This document shows positions 60,974-64,000 of a DNA stretch of 64,000 nucleotides, one piece after another. A program made the translations under genes and the position numbers. This stretch comes from Mucilaginibacter robiniae (lineage in GTDB: Bacteria; Bacteroidota; Bacteroidia; Sphingobacteriales; Sphingobacteriaceae), in NCBI RefSeq assembly GCF_012849215.1, contig NZ_CP051682.1, positions 2,976,001-3,040,000 on the forward strand. Reading direction: 5' to 3'. Position 1 is the first letter of the stretch, and the number at the start of each line of letters is the position of its first letter. A model generated the notes under the pieces. That model was not told the DNA's origin and did not search any database. It saw only the letters and a list, made by a program, of their open reading frames with translations.

Positions 60974-61669
60974 ATGAAAATACTGGTAGTAGCTGCCACC
61001 CGGCCCGAGATTGAACCTTTAATGAGTGGAAGTAAAGAGCGCGGAGCGGAGACCCCAAGCATAGATGGCAATGGACAAAAGACTAATCAAGCAATTTCTG
61101 ATTCGTTTTCTACGACTACCGACTTCCTCATTACTGGTGTAGGTATGGTGGCTACAGCTTTCGCATTGGGGCGGCAGTTGGCTTCACACTCTTACGATTT
61201 GGCTATTAACTTAGGGATAGCCGGTAGTTTCGATCGTGATATTGCCTTAGGAGAGGTGGTGGAAATTACGCACGATAACTTTGCAGAGCTGGGTGCTGAA
61301 GATGACGAAAACTTCTTGACTTTGGATAGCATGGGCTTTGGACAAACAGCTTATACCACAACTACCCGGTTGAATGATTATTACAGGGAGCCAACCGTCC
61401 GGCAGGTATTTGCTATTACCGTAAATACAGTACATGGTAATGAACAATCTATAGCTAAAATGCAGCAGCGCATTAACCCGCAGTTGGAAAGCATGGAAGG
61501 GGCTGCCTTTTTCTATGCCTGTGCACAAGCTGGTGTACCTGCTTTACAAATCAGGGCTGTGTCAAATTACGTAGAAAAACGTAACCGCGAAGCTTGGAAA
61601 ATAGGTTTAGCCGTTAAAAATCTGAATACCTTTGCTGGCGATTTGTTGCGAGTGGTTAGCAGCCGGTAG
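60974..61669 (+). CDS. mqnB: Futalosine hydrolase
   Basis: ATG 60974 begins MKILVVAATRPEIEPLM; the frame opens far upstream in the shadow of queD, and that part is not protein-like. The 231-residue nucleosidase-fold enzyme (MTA/SAH nucleosidase relatives) has FLITGVGMVATAFALGRQL near 50, LAINLGIAGSFDRDIALGEVV near 77 and the purine-site SMEGAAFFYACAQAGVPAL near 178. It cleaves futalosine to dehypoxanthinyl futalosine in the alternative menaquinone route. With mqnD, 90 bases downstream, it marks the futalosine pathway. Confidence 0.92.
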   Translation: MKILVVAATRPEIEPLMSGSKERGAETPSIDGNGQKTNQAISDSFSTTTDFLITGVGMVATAFALGRQLASHSYDLAINLGIAGSFDRDIALGEVVEITHDNFAELGAEDDENFLTLDSMGFGQTAYTTTTRLNDYYREPTVRQVFAITVNTVHGNEQSIAKMQQRINPQLESMEGAAFFYACAQAGVPALQIRAVSNYVEKRNREAWKIGLAVKNLNTFAGDLLRVVSSR

Positions 61670-61759
61670 CGAGTTGAAAAATAGTTAATAATAGCTGTTT
61701 CTCTAACTCACCAATCAGAACCCGCAACTCATTACTGACAACCTGTAATTAATACCGCT

Positions 61760-62620
61760 ATGAAATTAACGCTCGGCTTTTCGCCATGCCCTAATGATAC
61801 TTTTATTTTTGATGCGCTCATTCATCATAAAATTGATACCGAAGGCTTGGACTTTGAAGTGTTTTACGATGATGTGGAAACGCTCAACCAAAAAGCTTTC
61901 CGTGGCGAATTGGATATAACTAAATTAAGCTATCATGCTTTCGCTTATGTAGCTAACCAGTATGTATTGCTGGATGCCGGTAGCGCTTTGGGCTTTGGTG
62001 TTGGACCATTGCTAATATGTAAGCGTAACCCTGATGAATTACAAACCCAACTTGAAATTCAAAATTCGCAACTTAGAATCGGTATTCCTGGTAAATACAC
62101 CACTGCTAATTTTTTATTGAGTCTGGCTTTTCCGGAAGCTATGAACAAACAGGAAATTGTATTTTCGGAAATTGAAGATGCTTTGCTGGAAGCGAAGATT
62201 GATATCGGGCTGATTATTCACGAAAACCGGTTTACCTACCAGGATAAAGGTTTGCACAAAATTATTGACCTGGGCGATTACTGGGAAAAACGTACAGGTT
62301 GTGCCATACCGTTAGGAGGTATCGTCGCCAATCGTCGTTTACCGGAGGAAGTACAATTAAAAATCAACCGCGTGTTGCGCCGTTCGGTAGAGTTCGCTTT
62401 TGCCAATCCGAAGTCTGGACTAGAGTTTATTCGTTCGCACGCCCAGGAAATGAGCGAAGAGGTGATGTACAAACACATTGATTTGTATGTAAACCAGTAT
62501 TCGCTTGATTTAGGCACCGAAGGCCGTAAAGCTATTCAGCTGATGTTTGACACCGCCAAAGAAAAAGGCATTATTCCTGAAATTCAGGAAGAGTTGTTTT
62601 TAACACCTTTGGTAGTGTAG
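61760..62620 (+). CDS. mqnD: 1,4-dihydroxy-6-naphthoate synthase
   Basis: The 286-residue protein has the MqnD start LTLGFSPCPNDTFIFDALIH, the family FRGELDITKLSYHAFAYV near 53, GSALGFGVGPLLICK near 74 and a conserved HENRFTYQDKGL near 154. It makes the naphthoate intermediate of menaquinone synthesis from cyclic dehypoxanthinyl futalosine. It follows mqnB on the same strand and ends at a long hairpin that also serves lnt. Confidence 0.94.
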   Translation: MKLTLGFSPCPNDTFIFDALIHHKIDTEGLDFEVFYDDVETLNQKAFRGELDITKLSYHAFAYVANQYVLLDAGSALGFGVGPLLICKRNPDELQTQLEIQNSQLRIGIPGKYTTANFLLSLAFPEAMNKQEIVFSEIEDALLEAKIDIGLIIHENRFTYQDKGLHKIIDLGDYWEKRTGCAIPLGGIVANRRLPEEVQLKINRVLRRSVEFAFANPKSGLEFIRSHAQEMSEEVMYKHIDLYVNQYSLDLGTEGRKAIQLMFDTAKEKGIIPEIQEELFLTPLVV

Positions 62621-62625
62621 TTGTA

Positions 62626-62670
62626 AGAACGATGTCATTGCAAACGATAGTGAAGCAATGACATCGTTCT
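62626..62670. terminator. 16-bp bidirectional hairpin between mqnD and lnt
   Basis: agaacgatgtcattgc (62626-62641) pairs perfectly with gcaatgacatcgttct (62655-62670) around a 13-base loop. It sits 6 bases past the mqnD stop and 9 bases from the lnt stop. Its core (gtcattgc..gaagcaatgac) matches the repeat at 29018-29043. Confidence 0.7.
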
Positions 62671-62678
62671 CATTATAA

Positions 62679-64000
62679 TTATCTTCTCACCCGCTTGTAC
62701 ACAATCCAAATGGCACCTAATAACGACAACCACATCGCTATTTTAGGCAGATAATCACCATGCAGGGTGTAAAAGGTAAAGTCAGAATTTAAGTTAATAT
62801 CCTGCTTTAAAGCGGTTCTGACCCACCATGCGCTATGCTGCACAATATCGCCACGTTCATTGATAAAGGCAGAAATGCCGGTATTGGCTGAACGGCAAAT
62901 CCAACGGCGGTTTTCAATAGCACGCAATTTGGCATAAGCTAGATGCTGATCTTTGCCAGCCGTATTTTCCCACCAACCATCGTTGGTAATAATGGCAATA
63001 AACTGCGCGCCTTTACGTACAGATCGGGCTACCCAATCTCCCCAGATCGACTCATAACAAATTACCGGATCGGCACCAATGCCGCTTTGCGAATAAAATA
63101 CCCCTACATCTTTCTGGCTGCCAAAGCTGCCGGCTGCCCCACCTAAATGTTCAAAAGCGGGCCGCAAAAAAGATAAGCTGCTGAACGGAATCATCTCGGC
63201 GCCAGGCACCAATTTAGATTTATGGTAAAACTGGATATTTTCGGAATTTTCAATATTAACCGCTGCGTTGTAATAATCTTTAAACAAGCCACCCGGCATA
63301 GTACTGGCAGTTATGGTACGCTGGTCTTCATAGGTTTTTGAAGAAGATACACCGGTTATGACATTGCCGTTTTTATACCGTCCCAAAAAATGCTTAACCT
63401 GTGCATAGGCGCTATTGGTTCGCATTTGGTCTTCATCAATATCTTCAGCCAAAGCTGTTTCCGGCCAAATAAAATATTCGGTATTGGGCTGTGCTAAGGA
63501 ATCTGACAAATGGGTAAGCGTATCAATTTCCAACTGATTAGGTGTGCCGAATTTAGCATTCGGGTTAACGTTAGGTTGTACCACCACTACGTTAGATGGA
63601 TCGGGTTGTTCCTGAAAGCTATAGTAGCGATATAGGGAAAAGCCTAACGGCAGTACCAGCACTAAAACAAAAGCAGTTACCAGCTTTTGCCGGTAAGCTT
63701 TAGGCTGAGCTTCACGCAAACTGGTGTAGAGTAAAAATAGTAAGATATTGATGGCCCATATCCAGATAGTACCCCCATATACGCCAGTGTATTCATACCA
63801 TTGTATCCATTTATGACTTACGGCAAAACCGTTGCCCAAGGTCATCCACGGGAAAGCCAGATCCCAGCTTTGATGCAGATACTCGTAAGTCATCCAAAAG
63901 CAAACCAGTCCGATTAAACCTATACCTCGTGATGTTGCCAGCCTGAATCTGTAATACAACCAGCAAGCTGAAGCCATCAACAGCGGCCCTAACGAGTAAG
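62679..64000 (-). CDS. lnt: Apolipoprotein N-acyltransferase, 5' end cut by window edge
   Basis: The frame is open to the window edge (YSLGPLLMASACW is read upstream of the first listed start), so about 100 N-terminal residues are missing. Membrane helices (for example GLIGLVCFWMTYEYLHQSW and WIWAINILLFLLYTSL) precede the nitrilase-like domain with the triad E in IWPETALAED, K in YHKSKLVPGAEMIPFSS and C in VICYESIWGDWV. It adds the third acyl chain to lipoproteins; this fits the lipoproteins seen in the window. It ends KRVRR close to the mqnD hairpin. Confidence 0.93.
   Translation of the reverse strand, partial: YSLGPLLMASACWLYYRFRLATSRGIGLIGLVCFWMTYEYLHQSWDLAFPWMTLGNGFAVSHKWIQWYEYTGVYGGTIWIWAINILLFLLYTSLREAQPKAYRQKLVTAFVLVLVLPLGFSLYRYYSFQEQPDPSNVVVVQPNVNPNAKFGTPNQLEIDTLTHLSDSLAQPNTEYFIWPETALAEDIDEDQMRTNSAYAQVKHFLGRYKNGNVITGVSSSKTYEDQRTITASTMPGGLFKDYYNAAVNIENSENIQFYHKSKLVPGAEMIPFSSLSFLRPAFEHLGGAAGSFGSQKDVGVFYSQSGIGADPVICYESIWGDWVARSVRKGAQFIAIITNDGWWENTAGKDQHLAYAKLRAIENRRWICRSANTGISAFINERGDIVQHSAWWVRTALKQDINLNSDFTFYTLHGDYLPKIAMWLSLLGAIWIVYKRVRR

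Noticed and set aside
1-64000. CRISPR array, tRNA, rRNA, transposase or phage genes
   Set aside because: None was recognised on reading both strands; the only repeats are intergenic palindromes, the 167-bp gene copies and the uxuA element.

Overview
The window reads as chromosome of a Bacteroidota bacterium of the Sphingobacteriaceae, most like Mucilaginibacter or Pedobacter (inferred from gene content; no rRNA is present to confirm it). The pointers are a type IX secretion C-terminal domain, a DUF4290 protein, the futalosine menaquinone genes mqnB and mqnD, a bacillithiol-type YtxJ, Bacteroidota promoters (TTTG, about 19 bases, TAnnTTTG), few Shine-Dalgarno sites and several TTG starts. No rRNA, tRNA, insertion sequence, prophage or CRISPR array was seen. 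Both ends cut genes: an FAD monooxygenase on the left and lnt on the right.

Layout. 1-11.4 kb is mostly housekeeping: RsmI-like methylase, map, DUF4290 protein, dipeptide epimerase, dNTPase, M20 peptidase and a T9SS-exported SGNH hydrolase, interrupted at 6.0-7.4 kb by small unrecognised genes and short palindromes. 11.4-15.1 kb is accessory: two identical 52-residue lipoprotein genes with a dead third copy between them, divergent from a periplasmic TPR sensor that keeps a phospho-acceptor-like helix but no ATPase domain, then an XRE regulator. 15.5-18.9 kb holds uvrD and a short-chain dehydrogenase. 19.0-26.4 kb is one minus-strand assimilatory sulfate operon (cysI-cobA-met8/TSUP-cysH-cysD-cysN), preceded by a cysteine-rich leader ORF and an intrinsic terminator that together look like an attenuator. 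26.5-28.7 kb holds a secreted cyanophycinase-like peptidase and threonine synthase. 29.4-40.5 kb is a xylose and glucuronate block: xylB-xylA-sodium symporter on plus, and lacI-GH67-MFS on minus facing uxuA across a region with a duplicated operator-like element. 40.5-64 kb is housekeeping: asparaginase, TatD, two FKBP isomerases, NrnA, ndk, recF-DUF721, a TPR protein, ribH with a tiny lipoprotein, ytxJ, lipA, an ECF sigma/anti-sigma pair, NAD(P)HX repair, a 1245-residue sensor kinase, fabD, queD-folE, mqnB, mqnD and lnt.

How the genes fit together. The sulfur operon supplies every step from sulfate to sulfide plus the siroheme needed by CysI; CysH carries the cysteine pairs of an iron-sulfur APS reductase, which fits the lack of an APS kinase. 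The sugar block fits use of glucuronoxylan fragments: GH67 frees (methyl)glucuronate, UxuA acts in hexuronate breakdown, and XylA and XylB feed xylose to the pentose phosphate pathway.

The best leads are the cysteine leader with terminator, the gene-bounded duplicated lipoproteins beside the kinase-like TPR sensor, and two fusions in the sulfur operon (CysI-HEPN and Met8-TSUP). Everything is read by eye; family names rest on recognised motifs, and no database or folding program was used.
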